Made by a program: the position numbers and the translations under genes. DNA of 64,000 nt from Bacillus pseudomycoides DSM 12442 (lineage in GTDB: Bacteria > Bacillota > Bacilli > Bacillales > Bacillaceae_G), in the NCBI RefSeq assembly GCF_000161455.1, contig NZ_CM000745.1, forward strand, positions 4,075,131-4,139,130. Reading direction: 5' to 3'. The notes below the pieces were generated by a model. It did no database searches and had not been told where the DNA came from. It saw nothing but the letters and a program-made list of their open reading frames with translations. Below, piece after piece: positions 18,750 through 28,712 of this stretch (positions are counted from its first letter, which is position 1; each line of letters starts with the position of its first letter).

Positions 18750-18890
18750 TTGCGGGAAATATCCCGGTATTTGAGTGAGTCGATCGTGTTGTAAAATGTC
18801 GAGCGATCGATATGTTGTGTCGAAGTGCCGATATATGAGGAGAAACGGTCGATATATTTAAAAAATCGCCGATATATTTTGAAAATGGAA
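18750..18890 (-). repeat. Repeat family C, 41-bp period, copy 1
   Basis: On the minus strand ATATATCGGC occurs twice with a 41-bp offset (CGCCG at 18867 and TGCCG at 18826 on +). Further CGATCGAT elements and the hairpin CGGGA/TCCCG occur near 18753. The units AAATATATCGAC and CTTCGACACA also occur at 63130-63220. It lies between yteA and menA. Confidence 0.6.
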
Positions 18891-18924
18891 AAAGGAAAAA
18901 GGAGCTGCTCTAGCAGCTCCTCTT
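18888..18924 (-). terminator. Terminator of menA
   Basis: The 20-base palindrome GGAGCTGCTCTAGCAGCTCC (18901-18920) is followed on the minus strand by a T-rich tract. Confidence 0.8.
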
Positions 18925-19878
18925 TTATAGGAAATAACCAAGTAATAGTCCGATTCCCATTAAGAAACCAAAGATTGTATTTGTTTTTGCCGTCGCGATC
19001 ATCGCAGGTGCCATTTCCATTGGAATACTTTTGCCGATAAATCCTTTTGTCGCTTTAAATGCTTTCGGGGCACTTAGGAAAACAATCAGCATCCATGGGG
19101 ACACGATTCCGACAATGATTAGGGCAATTGTCCAAATGTAGGAAACAATAAACATGGAAGCAAGAACACCAATTGCGTTCTCACGTCCAACAATAATCGC
19201 TAATGTATTACGGCCATTCTCTTTATCTCCATCTAAATCACGAATGTTGTTGGAAAGTAAAATCGCTCCAATTAAAATCGCATTTGGAATAGATACTAAA
19301 ATAATTTCTGATGTTACAGTTCCTGTCTGAATGAAAAATGAAATACCAATAATAATAACACCCATAAATAATCCTGCTGTTAATTCTCCAAAAGGCGTAT
19401 AGGCAATCGGAAGTGGGCCGCCTGTATAAAGGTAAGCAATAGCCATACAAACAAGACCGATTGCAGCAAGCCACCAGCTAGAGTTCATACAAATATAAAC
19501 GCCTAAAAGCATTGCGATACCGAAAAATCCAAATGCTAAATTAAGGACTGTTTTTGGTTGAATTCCGTCACGGACAATGGCACCACCGATACCAACTGAA
19601 CCTTCGTGATCTAATCCTCTTTTATAATCAAAGTATTCATTAAACATGTTTGTTGCTGCTTGAATGAGAAGACAAGCAAGAAGCATGATAAAGAAAAGAG
19701 GGAGATGTATTTGATTGATACCCCCTACTTGCATTGCATAAGCTGTTCCAATAAAAACAGGAACAAAAGCTGCTGTTAATGTATGAGGACGTAATAAACT
19801 CCACCAAATGCGCCAGCCTGTTTGTTTACTTGGCTTTGGCGACATAGGAGAGGAATTCGTTTCGACTTTCATTTCCAT
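18925..19878 (-). CDS. menA: 1,4-dihydroxy-2-naphthoate polyprenyltransferase
   Basis: MenA (317 residues) is a UbiA-type integral membrane enzyme. It attaches the polyprenyl chain to 1,4-dihydroxy-2-naphthoate to form demethylmenaquinone. The first Asp-rich prenyl-diphosphate motif is NEYFDYKRGLDHE near residues 85-97 and the second is NNIRDLDGDKENGRN near 208-222. About eight hydrophobic helices follow a polar N-terminus. AGGAGG lies before ATG 19878. It is transcribed away from menF, the usual Bacillus order. Confidence 0.95.
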   Translation of the reverse strand: MEMKVETNSSPMSPKPSKQTGWRIWWSLLRPHTLTAAFVPVFIGTAYAMQVGGINQIHLPLFFIMLLACLLIQAATNMFNEYFDYKRGLDHEGSVGIGGAIVRDGIQPKTVLNLAFGFFGIAMLLGVYICMNSSWWLAAIGLVCMAIAYLYTGGPLPIAYTPFGELTAGLFMGVIIIGISFFIQTGTVTSEIILVSIPNAILIGAILLSNNIRDLDGDKENGRNTLAIIVGRENAIGVLASMFIVSYIWTIALIIVGIVSPWMLIVFLSAPKAFKATKGFIGKSIPMEMAPAMIATAKTNTIFGFLMGIGLLLGYFL

Positions 19879-19913
19879 GTTGAATCCTCCTTGTCACATA
19901 ATATACACAATTA

Positions 19914-19942
19914 AGTGTAGGAAAAGCATCATTTAGTGTCAA
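19914..19942 (-). promoter_or_regulatory. menA promoter
   Basis: On the minus strand TTGACA (19942-19937), 17 bp, TACACT (19919-19914). The -35 is embedded in AAACGTTGACA, which is repeated as an exact mirror image in front of menF. Confidence 0.75.
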
Positions 19943-19990
19943 CGTTTATTTTCTAGGAAGAGAAGGGGAATTTCTCAGAAATGCTAAACG

Positions 19991-20020
19991 TTGACAGGGC
20001 TTTCGTTTGAGGTGTATCTT
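19991..20020 (+). promoter_or_regulatory. menF promoter
   Basis: TTGACA (19991-19996), 18 bp, TATCTT (20015-20020). The sequence AAACGTTGACA (19986-19996) is an exact inverted copy of the menA -35 region. Confidence 0.7.
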
Positions 20021-20069
20021 AAAATCAAGCGTATTTATGACTATTTTTCGCCCATAGGGGGGAGACTTT

Positions 20070-21464
20070 GTGATTCAGACGAAACAAAAAGATTTACAAG
20101 AAGTGATTTTGGCAGCTATTAAACATGCGACGAATGAAAAAACATTGGTCAGTTTTGTAAAACAAATAGATTGGATGGATCCGCTTCTTTTTTATGCAGC
20201 AGGAAAAAGGATTGCATCCGAAAATAGATGTTATTTTGCAGACCCATCTCAGCATGTCATATTTGCTGGAATTGGCTCTGTTTTCACTATAGCAAATTCT
20301 TCTGACAAACGCTTTCAAAATGCCCACGAAAAGTGGAGTAAAGTGCAAGAGAAAGCAATTGTTCACAGAGAAGAGTATGAATTTGGAACGGGTCCACTTT
20401 TATTTGGTAGTTTTTCATTTGATCCAGAAAAAGAACAAACGGATCTTTGGGAAGAGTTTAAAGATACAACATTATCGTTACCGGCTTTTCTTTTAACGGT
20501 AAAAAATGAAAAAGCATGGTTAACAATGAATACATTTATTTCAGCTGAAGACTCTGCACAGGGAGTGTATGAAGAAATTGTTTCTTTGGAAAAAAGAATT
20601 TTAGAAGAATGCAACTGTCCGCTTACAGAAGCAAAATTAACAGTAACTTCTAAAGTAGAAGTTGATCCAAAGAGCTGGATGAATGCAATTGTAAAAGTGC
20701 AGGATGAAATGAAAAAAGGAATTGTACAAAAGGTTGTATTGGCAAGAGAATTAAAACTAACGATGGATCAGAATATTGATTCTGCTCGTGTTTTAGAGGC
20801 GCTCCGTATTGGGCAACCGGATTGTTACGTGTTTTCCTTCGATTATAAAGGAGCATGCTTTTTAGGAGCAACGCCTGAAAGATTAATTCGAAAAGAAGGC
20901 GGAAAATTTACATCGATGTGCCTTGCTGGTTCGATTGGTCATGGTAATTCTATAGAAGAAAGTAAGCAAAATGGTGATGCGCTTCTTCATGATGAAAAGA
21001 ATTTAGCAGAGCATGGTTATGTAGTCAATATGATTCGTAGCGTATTAACAGAGCATTGTGAATCCGTTACTATTCCGCAGCGTCCAGGTTTATTAACAAC
21101 AAAAAATTTACTACATTTATATACACCGGTTGAAGCGAAAGGTGAAGCATCACTTCTTTCAATGGTGGAAGAACTGCATCCAACGCCAGCACTTGGTGGT
21201 ACGCCACGCCACGCGGCGATGAAGCTCATCCGTAATGTAGAGTTATTAGACCGTGGATTGTACGGAGCACCAATCGGCTGGATAGATGACAAAGGGAACG
21301 GCGAATTTGCGGTAGCCCTGCGCTGCGGGCTATTAAATGGTGACAAGGCATCCTTATTTGCCGGCTGCGGTATTGTGATTGATTCAGTACCACAGCTTGA
21401 ATATGAAGAAACAAGTTTGAAGTTTAGACCGATGCTTGGTGCTTTGGAGGAATTAATGAAATGA
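20070..21464 (+). CDS. menF: Isochorismate synthase
   Basis: MenF (464 residues) converts chorismate to isochorismate, the entry step of menaquinone synthesis. The C-terminal two thirds form the chorismate-binding domain, with [19 protein letters not shown] near residue 270, a conserved [11 protein letters not shown] near 372 and [11 protein letters not shown] near 400. GGGGGGAG precedes GTG 20070. The stop overlaps menD (4 bp), so translation is coupled. A siderophore-type isochorismate synthase is less likely given the men neighbours. Confidence 0.94.
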   Translation: MIQTKQKDLQEVILAAIKHATNEKTLVSFVKQIDWMDPLLFYAAGKRIASENRCYFADPSQHVIFAGIGSVFTIANSSDKRFQNAHEKWSKVQEKAIVHREEYEFGTGPLLFGSFSFDPEKEQTDLWEEFKDTTLSLPAFLLTVKNEKAWLTMNTFISAEDSAQGVYEEIVSLEKRILEECNCPLTEAKLTVTSKVEVDPKSWMNAIVKVQDEMKKGIVQKVVLARELKLTMDQNIDSARVLEALRIGQPDCYVFSFDYKGACFLGATPERLIRKEGGKFTSMCLAGSIGHGNSIEESKQNGDALLHDEKNLAEHGYVVNMIRSVLTEHCESVTIPQRPGLLTTKNLLHLYTPVEAKGEASLLSMVEELHPTPALGGTPRHAAMKLIRNVELLDRGLYGAPIGWIDDKGNGEFAVALRCGLLNGDKASLFAGCGIVIDSVPQLEYEETSLKFRPMLGALEELMK

Positions 21465-23215
21465 ATAATCATATAGAAGCATTATCATATTATTTAGGCG
21501 CGTTTGTGGACGAACTGGCGCGTCTAAATGTATATGATGTTGTCATTAGTCCAGGTTCGCGGTCAACGCCGCTAGCCTTGCTAATGGAGCAACATGAACA
21601 GATAAAAACATATTTGCATGTAGATGAACGATCAGCTGCTTTTTTCGCGCTCGGTATTGCGAAAGCGAAGAAGCGTCCTGTAGCGATTTTATGTACATCA
21701 GGAACAGCGGCAGCGAACTATTATCCAGCAATTTGTGAAGCCTTTCATTCGCGTGTGCCATTGCTTGTCTTAACAGCAGATAGACCACATGAACTAAGAG
21801 ATGTTGGTGCCCCGCAGGCAATGAATCAGCTGAACTTATATGGCTCCTTTGTGAAACAGTTTATGGAGATGGCACTGCCAGAAGCTAGAGAGCCGATGTA
21901 TCATTATGCCCGTATGACAGCCGGGCGTGCTGTTGCAAGTGCATCTCTTGCGCCAAGGGGACCTGTCCATATTAATTTTCCACTTCGAGAGCCGTTGATC
22001 CCTGACTTTTCTTTAGAGGAATTATGGGAAAAAGGACGAGGTGAATATACAGGGGCAGTTCATCAAGGGAATATGGCGATGACGAGTGAATATGTAAGTT
22101 CTCTTACAGAGCGCCTTTTGAGTATGGAAAAGGGGCTTATTATTTGTGGAGACGATAGTCATCCAGAGATTGCTGAAGTTATCACGCAGCTTGCTGAGAA
22201 AACTGGATATCCAATTTTGGCAGATCCGCTTTCAGGTCTTCGGAGCGGTAATCACGATAAATCATTGGTAATCGATTGCTATGATACATTTTTACGAAAT
22301 GAATGCTTGAAGGATACATGGAAGCCAGATGTCATTATTCGTTTCGGTGGTATGCCAGTATCTAAGGCATTAACGCAATATATAAAGAAACAAACGGCTG
22401 CTGTCCATATTGTTGTAGATGAATCAGGAAAATGGAGAGATCCAGCTCTTGTAGCAACGGAAGTGGTATGTGCAAGCGACGTCTCGTTTTGTAAAGCAAT
22501 GACAGATAATATGCAAAAGCGAGAACAGAATGATTGGTGCGAGATGTGGAAACATATAAACGATGCAACGAAGAAAAAGCTTCGTGAAATCGAAACATAT
22601 GAAACAGCGTTTGAAGGAAAAGTGATTACAGACATTGTGCATGTGTTACAAGAAGAAGCGACGTTATTTGTCAGCAATAGCATGCCAATTCGTGACACAG
22701 ATACATTTTTCTTTAACATAGATAAAAAAATTCATGTCATGGCAAATCGTGGTGTGAATGGGATTGATGGGATTATTTCAACAGCCTTAGGAACGAGCAC
22801 TGTTTGTGAACCACTCGTATTAGTCATTGGTGATTTATCATTTTATCATGACCTAAATGGACTCTTAGCAGCAAAATTACATGATTTAAACGTAACAATT
22901 GTCGTTGTTAATAACGATGGTGGTGGCATCTTCTCATTCCTACCACAATACAAGTCAAAAGAACATTTTGAATCATTATTCGGAACGCCGCTTGGGCTTG
23001 ATTATGAACATGTTGTCAAAATGTACGGTGGTTCATTCTCGCGTGTAAATGACTGGGAAGCATTTCGTCATGAAGTAAAAAAAGGAACAACGGAAAAAGG
23101 GTTACACGTTGTGGAAATTTGTACAAACCGAGAAGAGAATTTACAATTGCACCGTGATTTATGGGCAAGTACATCGAAGGTTGCTACGGAAATTTTGCAA
23201 GGTGAATCGGAATGA
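21461..23215 (+). CDS. menD: SEPHCHC synthase
   Basis: MenD (584 residues) is a thiamine diphosphate enzyme. It condenses isochorismate with 2-oxoglutarate to give 2-succinyl-5-enolpyruvyl-6-hydroxy-3-cyclohexene-1-carboxylate. The N-terminal part has SPGSRSTPL, the ThDP activating-Glu region [10 protein letters not shown] near 56-65, and [14 protein letters not shown]. The cofactor-binding [13 protein letters not shown] and NNDGGGIF occur near 458-485. It overlaps menF and menH by 4 bp each. Confidence 0.96.
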   Translation: MNNHIEALSYYLGAFVDELARLNVYDVVISPGSRSTPLALLMEQHEQIKTYLHVDERSAAFFALGIAKAKKRPVAILCTSGTAAANYYPAICEAFHSRVPLLVLTADRPHELRDVGAPQAMNQLNLYGSFVKQFMEMALPEAREPMYHYARMTAGRAVASASLAPRGPVHINFPLREPLIPDFSLEELWEKGRGEYTGAVHQGNMAMTSEYVSSLTERLLSMEKGLIICGDDSHPEIAEVITQLAEKTGYPILADPLSGLRSGNHDKSLVIDCYDTFLRNECLKDTWKPDVIIRFGGMPVSKALTQYIKKQTAAVHIVVDESGKWRDPALVATEVVCASDVSFCKAMTDNMQKREQNDWCEMWKHINDATKKKLREIETYETAFEGKVITDIVHVLQEEATLFVSNSMPIRDTDTFFFNIDKKIHVMANRGVNGIDGIISTALGTSTVCEPLVLVIGDLSFYHDLNGLLAAKLHDLNVTIVVVNNDGGGIFSFLPQYKSKEHFESLFGTPLGLDYEHVVKMYGGSFSRVNDWEAFRHEVKKGTTEKGLHVVEICTNREENLQLHRDLWASTSKVATEILQGESE

Positions 23216-24024
23216 AAGTAGCGCTGCAAGGTATAACGTATGAATATGAAGTGGTCGGTAGTGGAGAGCCACTTCTACTTCTTCATGGTTTTACGGGGAG
23301 CATGGAAACGTGGCATTCGTTTATTCCTGCATGGAGTAAACAGTTCCAAGTCATCACAGTTGATCTTGTGGGACATGGAAAAACGGAAAGTCCCGAGGAA
23401 CTTATGCATTATGATATTCAAAATGTAGCACTTCAAATGACGACACTACTCGATCATTTGAATATTGAAAAAGCACATATACTCGGCTATTCAATGGGCG
23501 GAAGACTGGCGATTACGATGGCATGCTTATATCCAAACCGCGTGAAATCTCTTTTATTAGAGAACTGCACAGCTGGACTTGAGATGGAATCGGACCGGAA
23601 AGAGCGCCGTGCGCGCGATGAACAGCTTGCAGATCGAATTGAATTAGAAAGAATAGAAGCTTTCGTAAATAGATGGGAAAATATCCCGCTGTTTGCAACG
23701 CAAAAAAAGTTATCACAAGGTGTGCAAGAACAAGTAAGGAAAGAGCGACTTGCTAATAACCCGAAAGGACTCGCAAATAGCCTTCGGGGCATGGGAACAG
23801 GAGCCCAGCCTTCTTGGTGGAGTCAGCTTGAAGAGCTCAAAATGCCTGTCTTGTTAATGAATGGAGAGAGCGATCAGAAGTTCTTTCACATCTTACAAAA
23901 TATACAAAAACGCATCCCTCACGCGAAATTTGTCAAAATTGATGGGGCTGGCCATGCAATTCATGTGGAACAACCGCAAAAGTTTGGTACAATAGTAGAG
24001 GGATTTCTCAAAACCATACAGTGA
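23212..24024 (+). CDS. menH: SHCHC synthase
   Basis: MenH (270 residues) is an alpha/beta hydrolase-fold enzyme that eliminates pyruvate from the MenD product. [13 protein letters not shown] forms the oxyanion region, GYSMGGRLA the nucleophile elbow (Ser near 93), the Asp lies in NGESDQKFF and the His in GAGHAIHVE. The start overlaps the menD stop (ATGA). No terminator follows before menB, 79 nt downstream. Confidence 0.93.
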   Translation: MKVALQGITYEYEVVGSGEPLLLLHGFTGSMETWHSFIPAWSKQFQVITVDLVGHGKTESPEELMHYDIQNVALQMTTLLDHLNIEKAHILGYSMGGRLAITMACLYPNRVKSLLLENCTAGLEMESDRKERRARDEQLADRIELERIEAFVNRWENIPLFATQKKLSQGVQEQVRKERLANNPKGLANSLRGMGTGAQPSWWSQLEELKMPVLLMNGESDQKFFHILQNIQKRIPHAKFVKIDGAGHAIHVEQPQKFGTIVEGFLKTIQ

Positions 24025-24103
24025 CACTTTTTTCTTTTGAGGAAAGTAGAACTTATAGAGACTAGTGGACAACCATTAGCACAATAAAAAGGAGGTAAGA
24101 ATA

Positions 24104-24922
24104 ATGGCTATTGAATGGGTAAAAGAAGGCAATTATGAAGATATTATTTATTCTACATACAATGGTATCGCAAAGATTTCGATTAACCGTCCTGAAGTAC
24201 ATAATGCATTCCGTCCTAAAACGGTAATGGAGTTAATCAATGCATTTGCACAAGCACGTGATGATGCAAATGTTGGCGTTATCATTTTAACAGGTGAAGG
24301 TGGACGTGCATTCTGTTCTGGCGGCGACCAAAAAGTTCGCGGTCATGGTGGATATGTAGGTGAAGACCAAATCCCACGCTTAAACGTATTAGACTTACAA
24401 CGTTTAATTCGCGCAATCCCTAAACCAGTTATCGCAATGGTAGCAGGTTATGCAATTGGCGGTGGACACGTACTTCATATCGTATGTGATTTAACAATCG
24501 CAGCAGACAACGCTGTATTCGGACAAACTGGTCCTAAAGTAGGTAGCTTTGATGGCGGATACGGAGCTGGTTATTTAGCTCGCATGGTAGGTCATAAGAA
24601 AGCTCGTGAAATTTGGTACCTATGTCGTCAATACAGTGCACAAGAAGCACTTGATATGGGCTTAGTAAACACAGTTGTACCATTAGAAGAGCTAGAAGCA
24701 GAAACAGTCCAATGGGCAGAAGAAATCTTAGCAAACAGCCCAATGGCACTTCGTTTCTTAAAAGCTGCATTCAATGCAGATACAGACGGTTTAGCTGGTA
24801 TCCAGCAACTAGCGGGAGACGCAACGTTATTGTACTACACAACTGACGAAGCAAAAGAAGGCCGCGACGCGTTCAAAGAAAAACGCCGTCCAGACTTCGG
24901 ACAATTCCCTCGTTTTCCGTGA
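24104..24922 (+). CDS. menB: 1,4-dihydroxy-2-naphthoyl-CoA synthase
   Basis: MenB (272 residues) is a crotonase-fold enzyme that cyclises O-succinylbenzoyl-Co[12 protein letters not shown] forms the oxyanion-hole and substrate loop near residues 68-78, [12 protein letters not shown] the second oxyanion segment, and [15 protein letters not shown] the family-specific region near 144-158. A strong AAAGGAGGT precedes ATG 24104. A 122-bp tandem repeat begins exactly at its stop codon and separates it from menE. Confidence 0.97.
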   Translation: MAIEWVKEGNYEDIIYSTYNGIAKISINRPEVHNAFRPKTVMELINAFAQARDDANVGVIILTGEGGRAFCSGGDQKVRGHGGYVGEDQIPRLNVLDLQRLIRAIPKPVIAMVAGYAIGGGHVLHIVCDLTIAADNAVFGQTGPKVGSFDGGYGAGYLARMVGHKKAREIWYLCRQYSAQEALDMGLVNTVVPLEELEAETVQWAEEILANSPMALRFLKAAFNADTDGLAGIQQLAGDATLLYYTTDEAKEGRDAFKEKRRPDFGQFPRFP

Positions 24923-25178
24923 TTAAAAGCGGAAGCGGCTCGTTCAGAATGTGAGGGGGATGGAGCTTCTGACGAAGAGGCGCAGTTTGCCTCGTAGGAA
25001 GCAGCGAAGCCACCGACTATTCTAGCTGCTGTAGCTGGATGAAATTAAAGGCGGAAGCAGCTCGTTCAGAATAGGAGAGGGATGGAGCTTCAGACGAAGA
25101 GGCGTAGTTTGCCTCGCAGGAAGAAGCAAAGCCATCGACTATTCTAGCTGCTGTAGCTGGATAAGATTAAAAGCGGAA
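24922..25178 (+). repeat. 122-bp tandem repeat between menB and menE
   Basis: Two diverged copies start at 24922 and 25044, with the beginning of a third at 25166, so the period is exactly 122. Each has GCGGAAGC(G/A)GCTCGTTCAGAA, GATGGAGCTTC, GACGAAGAGGCG and CGACTATTCTAGCTGCTG. Both copies are free of open frames, and the conserved blocks contain partly self-complementary segments, so a structured RNA is possible. Confidence 0.75.
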
Positions 25179-25186
25179 ACAAAAAC

Positions 25187-25220
25187 AAGAGACTTGATTG
25201 TACATCAAGTCTCTTTCTTT
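25187..25220 (+). terminator. Terminator inside the men cluster
   Basis: AAGAGACTTGA and TCAAGTCTCTT pair around a 7-nt loop and run into TCTTT, 20 nt before menE. Expression of menE and menC must read through it or start from another promoter. Confidence 0.75.
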
Positions 25221-25239
25221 AATGGAAGGAGAATGTGTA

Positions 25240-26685
25240 ATGGAGACAATGCCCAATTGGTTAATGCAACGTTCTTTTTTAACACCAGAGCGCACTGCGA
25301 TTGAGACAAAAGAGGAGAAGATTACATTTTTAGAACTGCATGAAAAAGTAGGATCTGTTTGTGAACACCTTTCATACTTACAGATAGAAAAAGGTCAAAA
25401 AGTGGCTGTTCTGATGAAAAATGGTACCCAGATGATTACAGTAATTCACGCCTTATCTTATATTGGGGCAGTAGCTGTACTTCTAAATACACGTCTTTCA
25501 AGAGAAGAGCTACTTTGGCAAATGGATGATGCTGAAGTTGTTTGCTTAGTAACGGACCAAGAATTTGAAACAGAACAGGTACTAGTATATGCATTTGAAG
25601 AGGTAGTGAATGGACCGAAGAAAACTGCAGTCGTTCAAGAGGAGTTTTCTTTAGAAGAATCGATGACAATTATTTATACGTCAGGAACAACAGGCAAACC
25701 GAAAGGGGTTATCTTAACATACGGTAATCACTGGGCGAGTGCTGTTGGATCATCACTTAACTTAGGGCTTCGCGATGATGATTGTTGGTTAGCGTGCATG
25801 CCAATGTTTCATGTAGGCGGATTATCTCTGTTAATGAAAAATATTATGTACGGTATGCGGATTTTACTCGTTCCGAAATATGATCCTGATTTCATTCATG
25901 AGGCAATAAAAACTCGGGGAATAACAATCATATCTGTCGTTTCTAAGATGTTAATGGACTTATTAGAAAGACTTGGGGAGGAAACATATCCGAGCTCTTT
26001 ACGTTGCATGTTATTAGGCGGAGGACCAGCACCAAAGCCACTTTTAGAAACATGTGTAACAAAAGGAATCCCTGTGTACCAAACATATGGTATGACAGAA
26101 ACATCCTCGCAAATTTGCACACTTTCAGCTGATTACATGTTAACGAAAGTTGGTTCAGCAGGAAAAACGCTTTTCTTATGCCAGCTTCGAATTGAGAAGG
26201 ATGGAGAAGTAGTGCCACCGAATGTTGAAGGAGAGATTGTTGTAAAAGGACCGAATGTGACACATGGATATTTTAAACGTGAAGACGCAACGCGTGAAAC
26301 AATAATAGACGGTTGGCTTCATACTGGAGATCTTGGGTATTTAGATGAAGAAGGATTTTTATATGTATTAGATCGTCGTAGTGATCTCATTATTTCAGGC
26401 GGAGAAAATATTTATCCAGCGCAAATTGAAGAAGTACTGCTTGCAAATCCTAAAGTGGCGGAAGCTGGAGTTGTTGGGAAAGCAGACGAACAGTGGGGAC
26501 AAGTGCCTGCTGCGTTTATTGTTAAGGCTGACGATATAACAGAAGAAGAACTGATTCAATTTTGTGAAGAAAAATTAGCGCGATATAAAGTACCGAGAGA
26601 AGTGCATTTCTTACTTGAATTACCACGTAATGCTTCGGAAAAATTGTTAAGACGGGAACTAAGGCACCTGCTGGAGGAGATGTAA
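25240..26685 (+). CDS. menE: O-succinylbenzoate-CoA ligase
   Basis: MenE (481 residues) is an ANL-family adenylate-forming enzyme that activates o-succinylbenzoate with ATP and CoA. The P-loop-like [13 protein letters not shown] is near residue 145, [10 protein letters not shown] near 285, and [20 protein letters not shown] plus [15 protein letters not shown] near 365-395. The hinge and C-terminal catalytic Lys region ([11 protein letters not shown]) end the protein. ATG 25240 has GAAGGAGAATG upstream; the open frame extends 14 codons further into the terminator. Its last base directly precedes menC. Confidence 0.95.
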   Translation: METMPNWLMQRSFLTPERTAIETKEEKITFLELHEKVGSVCEHLSYLQIEKGQKVAVLMKNGTQMITVIHALSYIGAVAVLLNTRLSREELLWQMDDAEVVCLVTDQEFETEQVLVYAFEEVVNGPKKTAVVQEEFSLEESMTIIYTSGTTGKPKGVILTYGNHWASAVGSSLNLGLRDDDCWLACMPMFHVGGLSLLMKNIMYGMRILLVPKYDPDFIHEAIKTRGITIISVVSKMLMDLLERLGEETYPSSLRCMLLGGGPAPKPLLETCVTKGIPVYQTYGMTETSSQICTLSADYMLTKVGSAGKTLFLCQLRIEKDGEVVPPNVEGEIVVKGPNVTHGYFKREDATRETIIDGWLHTGDLGYLDEEGFLYVLDRRSDLIISGGENIYPAQIEEVLLANPKVAEAGVVGKADEQWGQVPAAFIVKADDITEEELIQFCEEKLARYKVPREVHFLLELPRNASEKLLRRELRHLLEEM

Positions 26686-27792
26686 ATGAGAATTAAAAAG
26701 GCGACGCTTTATGTAACAGAAATGCCTCTTGTGATTCCTTTTGCAGCAAGTTACGGAACGTATGAAACGCGGGAAAGTATTGTCATTGAACTTGAGGATA
26801 CGGACGGATATATCGGGTTTGGGGAAGTTGTTGCGTTCTCAGAACCATGGTATACAGAAGAAACTGCAACAACGGCACTTCATATGCTTCAAGATTTTTT
26901 AATACCAGATGTATTGAAAGCTGAAATTACACATCCAAATGAAATTCCGAGTCTCTTTCAGCATATAAAGCGTAACCGTATGGCGAAAGCGGGAATAGAA
27001 GGCGCTGTATGGGATTTGTATGCGAAACACGAAAACAGGTCATTAGCGACTTTACTGGGAGGAACACAGCCAGAAATTGAAGTCGGTGTTGTGATTGGGT
27101 TAGATACGATTTCTAATATGTTAAAACGAATTGAAATGTATGCAGAAGAAGGATATCAACGTTTTAAGGTGAAAATCAAACCGGAATTTGATTATGAGCT
27201 AATAAAGGAAATACGAAGAGTCTTTCCAAAGGTTCCATTAATGGTCGATGCAAATTCAGCGTATACGTTAGGGGATATTGAACGATTAAAACGATTGGAT
27301 GAATTTCAGTTAATGATGATTGAACAGCCTTTAGCGGATAACGATTTTCTCGATCACGCTAAGCTCCAAAAACAAATAGAGACACCTATTTGTTTGGACG
27401 AGAGTATTCATAGCTTAGAAGATGCAAGAGTAGCGATTACACTTGGAAGCTGCCGCATTATAAATATTAAACCGGGACGAGTTGGCGGTTTAACAGAATC
27501 AATCCAAATTCATGATTATTGCAAGGAACATGGTATTCCTGTTTGGTGCGGCGGTATGGTTGAAATGGGGATTTCACGTGCGCAAAATATTGCGTTAGCA
27601 TCACTCCCAAACTTTACGATTCCGGGTGATATTTCAGCTTCAAGTAGACACTGGGAGCGAGATATTATTTCACCAGGAGTAACATTGCAAGGCGGGAAAG
27701 TAATTGTTCCAAAAGAGCTTGGGTTTGGATATGGCGTAAACCGGGAAAGATTAGAAGAGATTACGAGAAAACGGATTGTATGTGAGAGGTGA
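26686..27792 (+). CDS. menC: o-Succinylbenzoate synthase
   Basis: MenC (368 residues) is an enolase-superfamily enzyme that dehydrates SHCHC to o-succinylbenzoate. Catalytic lysines lie in KVKIKPEFD (near 163) and INIKPGR (near 263). The metal ligands lie in MVDANSAY, MIEQPL and CLDESIHS. CTGGAGGAG overlaps the menE end just before ATG 26686. Relatives with this sequence can also act as N-acylamino acid racemases, but the operon makes the MenC role clear. Confidence 0.95.
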   Translation: MRIKKATLYVTEMPLVIPFAASYGTYETRESIVIELEDTDGYIGFGEVVAFSEPWYTEETATTALHMLQDFLIPDVLKAEITHPNEIPSLFQHIKRNRMAKAGIEGAVWDLYAKHENRSLATLLGGTQPEIEVGVVIGLDTISNMLKRIEMYAEEGYQRFKVKIKPEFDYELIKEIRRVFPKVPLMVDANSAYTLGDIERLKRLDEFQLMMIEQPLADNDFLDHAKLQKQIETPICLDESIHSLEDARVAITLGSCRIINIKPGRVGGLTESIQIHDYCKEHGIPVWCGGMVEMGISRAQNIALASLPNFTIPGDISASSRHWERDIISPGVTLQGGKVIVPKELGFGYGVNRERLEEITRKRIVCER

Positions 27793-27796
27793 ATGT

Positions 27797-28099
27797 ATGA
27801 GGCAGCAGGAAGATATATTGCGGGTTATACAAGCATATTTGTTAAAGGTGTCATTTGTAAAAGTTGCATATATTTTTGGGCCTCACGTAAGGAAAGAAGT
27901 AACAGATCAATGTAGTCATCACATTGCGATTGAAACGAAGAATGCTTCGCACAAACAATTTCAATGGTTATGTTTTGAGTTGACAGAAGAGCTGGAGGGA
28001 AGAGTGAAATTTGATGTGGTACATTTAAATATGCTCTCTAATCAACAACTACAAAAGCGTATATTGCAAGAAGGAAAGCTGTTTGTACAGCGTATATAA
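27797..28099 (+). CDS. Degenerate nucleotidyltransferase-fold protein
   Basis: A 100-residue protein shaped like minimal nucleotidyltransferases (MNT/MntA). It has a strand ending in a glycine loop (AYIFGPHVRKEVTD), then CSHHIAIE, and late VKFDVVHLNML...LQKRILQEGKLFV. In active family members the loop reads GSxxxG and is followed by DxD. Here GS is GP and the acidic pair is replaced by HH, so nucleotidyl transfer is unlikely. GAGAGGTG precedes ATG 27797; it overlaps no gene and starts 5 nt after menC. No HEPN partner is present. Its stop codon lies inside the target duplication of a bcr1 element. Confidence 0.65.
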   Translation: MRQQEDILRVIQAYLLKVSFVKVAYIFGPHVRKEVTDQCSHHIAIETKNASHKQFQWLCFELTEELEGRVKFDVVHLNMLSNQQLQKRILQEGKLFVQRI

Positions 28100-28247
28100 A
28101 GTGAAACTTTAATCAGTGGTGACTTCATCCCTCACTGATTATTAGCCCTCACCAATCGGGCTTTTACGGGCAATTCATCACCTGCTTAACTTTTTTGCTT
28201 TCACTGAATGAGGTGGGAGTGTTACTGCCCACAAATAGCGGGATAAA
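28096..28247 (-). repeat. bcr1 element, near complete
   Basis: About 150 bp in reverse orientation, flanked by ATAAA on both sides (28096-28100 and 28243-28247), the reverse of the TTTAT duplication reported for bcr1. It contains the arms GTAAAAGCCCGATTGGTGAG and AGTTTCACTTTAT. The left ATAAA overlaps the TAA stop (28097-28099) of the preceding gene. Confidence 0.8.
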
Positions 28248-28282
28248 GAGCCTACGATGATTCAATTATCGTAGGCTCTTTT
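28245..28282 (+). terminator. Terminator of the men cluster
   Basis: AAAGAGCCTACGAT and ATCGTAGGCTCTTTT form a 14-bp stem. The bcr1 element separates it from the last gene. Confidence 0.85.
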
Positions 28283-28485
28283 GTGATTCGCAGGCATTGC
28301 ATTCTTTATTGATGGTTTATCAGTAAATCCAAGGTTTCGTTGTATCTTTTCGTAAAACAAGCCTGTTTTTGGGAAAAACAAGCTCCCGATTTCCCATGTA
28401 AACATAATATAAATTGAATCCGCTCATTTAGAACATGATAGGATCCCCTTGTTGTTACGAATGATACTAAAGGAGGAATAGAGTA

Positions 28486-28698
28486 ATGAGTGATAAGTGC
28501 GATGACAGATGCGATGACAGACATGAACATCACCATAGACACATAAGACACGGCTGTGGAGGCGGTTTTGCGCTTCTAATCGTATTGTTTATTTTATTGA
28601 TTATCATCGGTGCTAGCTGCTTCGGTGGTGGCTACGGTGGCGGTTGTGGATATGGCGGCGGCTATGGTGGCTTTGGTGGTGGTTACGGATACTGCTAA
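28486..28698 (+). CDS. YjcZ-like small sporulation-type protein with His/Asp-rich head and Gly/Tyr-rich tail
   Basis: This 70-residue protein has three parts. Residues 1-23 are rich in Cys, Asp and His (CDDRCDDRHEHHHRHIRH). Residues 24-45 are GCGGGFALLIVLFILLIIIG, the hydrophobic core typical of YjcZ-family small sporulation proteins. Residues 46-70 are Gly/Tyr repeats (GGYGGGCGYGGGYGG). AAAGGAGGAAT precedes ATG 28486. It probably sits in a membrane or spore layer. The head could bind metal, but that is only suggested by composition. Confidence 0.75.
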   Translation: MSDKCDDRCDDRHEHHHRHIRHGCGGGFALLIVLFILLIIIGASCFGGGYGGGCGYGGGYGGFGGGYGYC

Positions 28699-28712
28699 CA
28701 AAAACTATTGAG

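Noticed and set aside
24922..25178. CRISPR-like tandem repeat after menB
   Set aside because: The 122-bp units are adjacent without spacers, so this is a tandem duplication.
28395..28425. Possible SigK promoter (CATAATATA) before the YjcZ-like gene
   Set aside because: The -10-like CATA-N3-TA is present, but no AC-type -35 lies at the right distance, so it is not listed.
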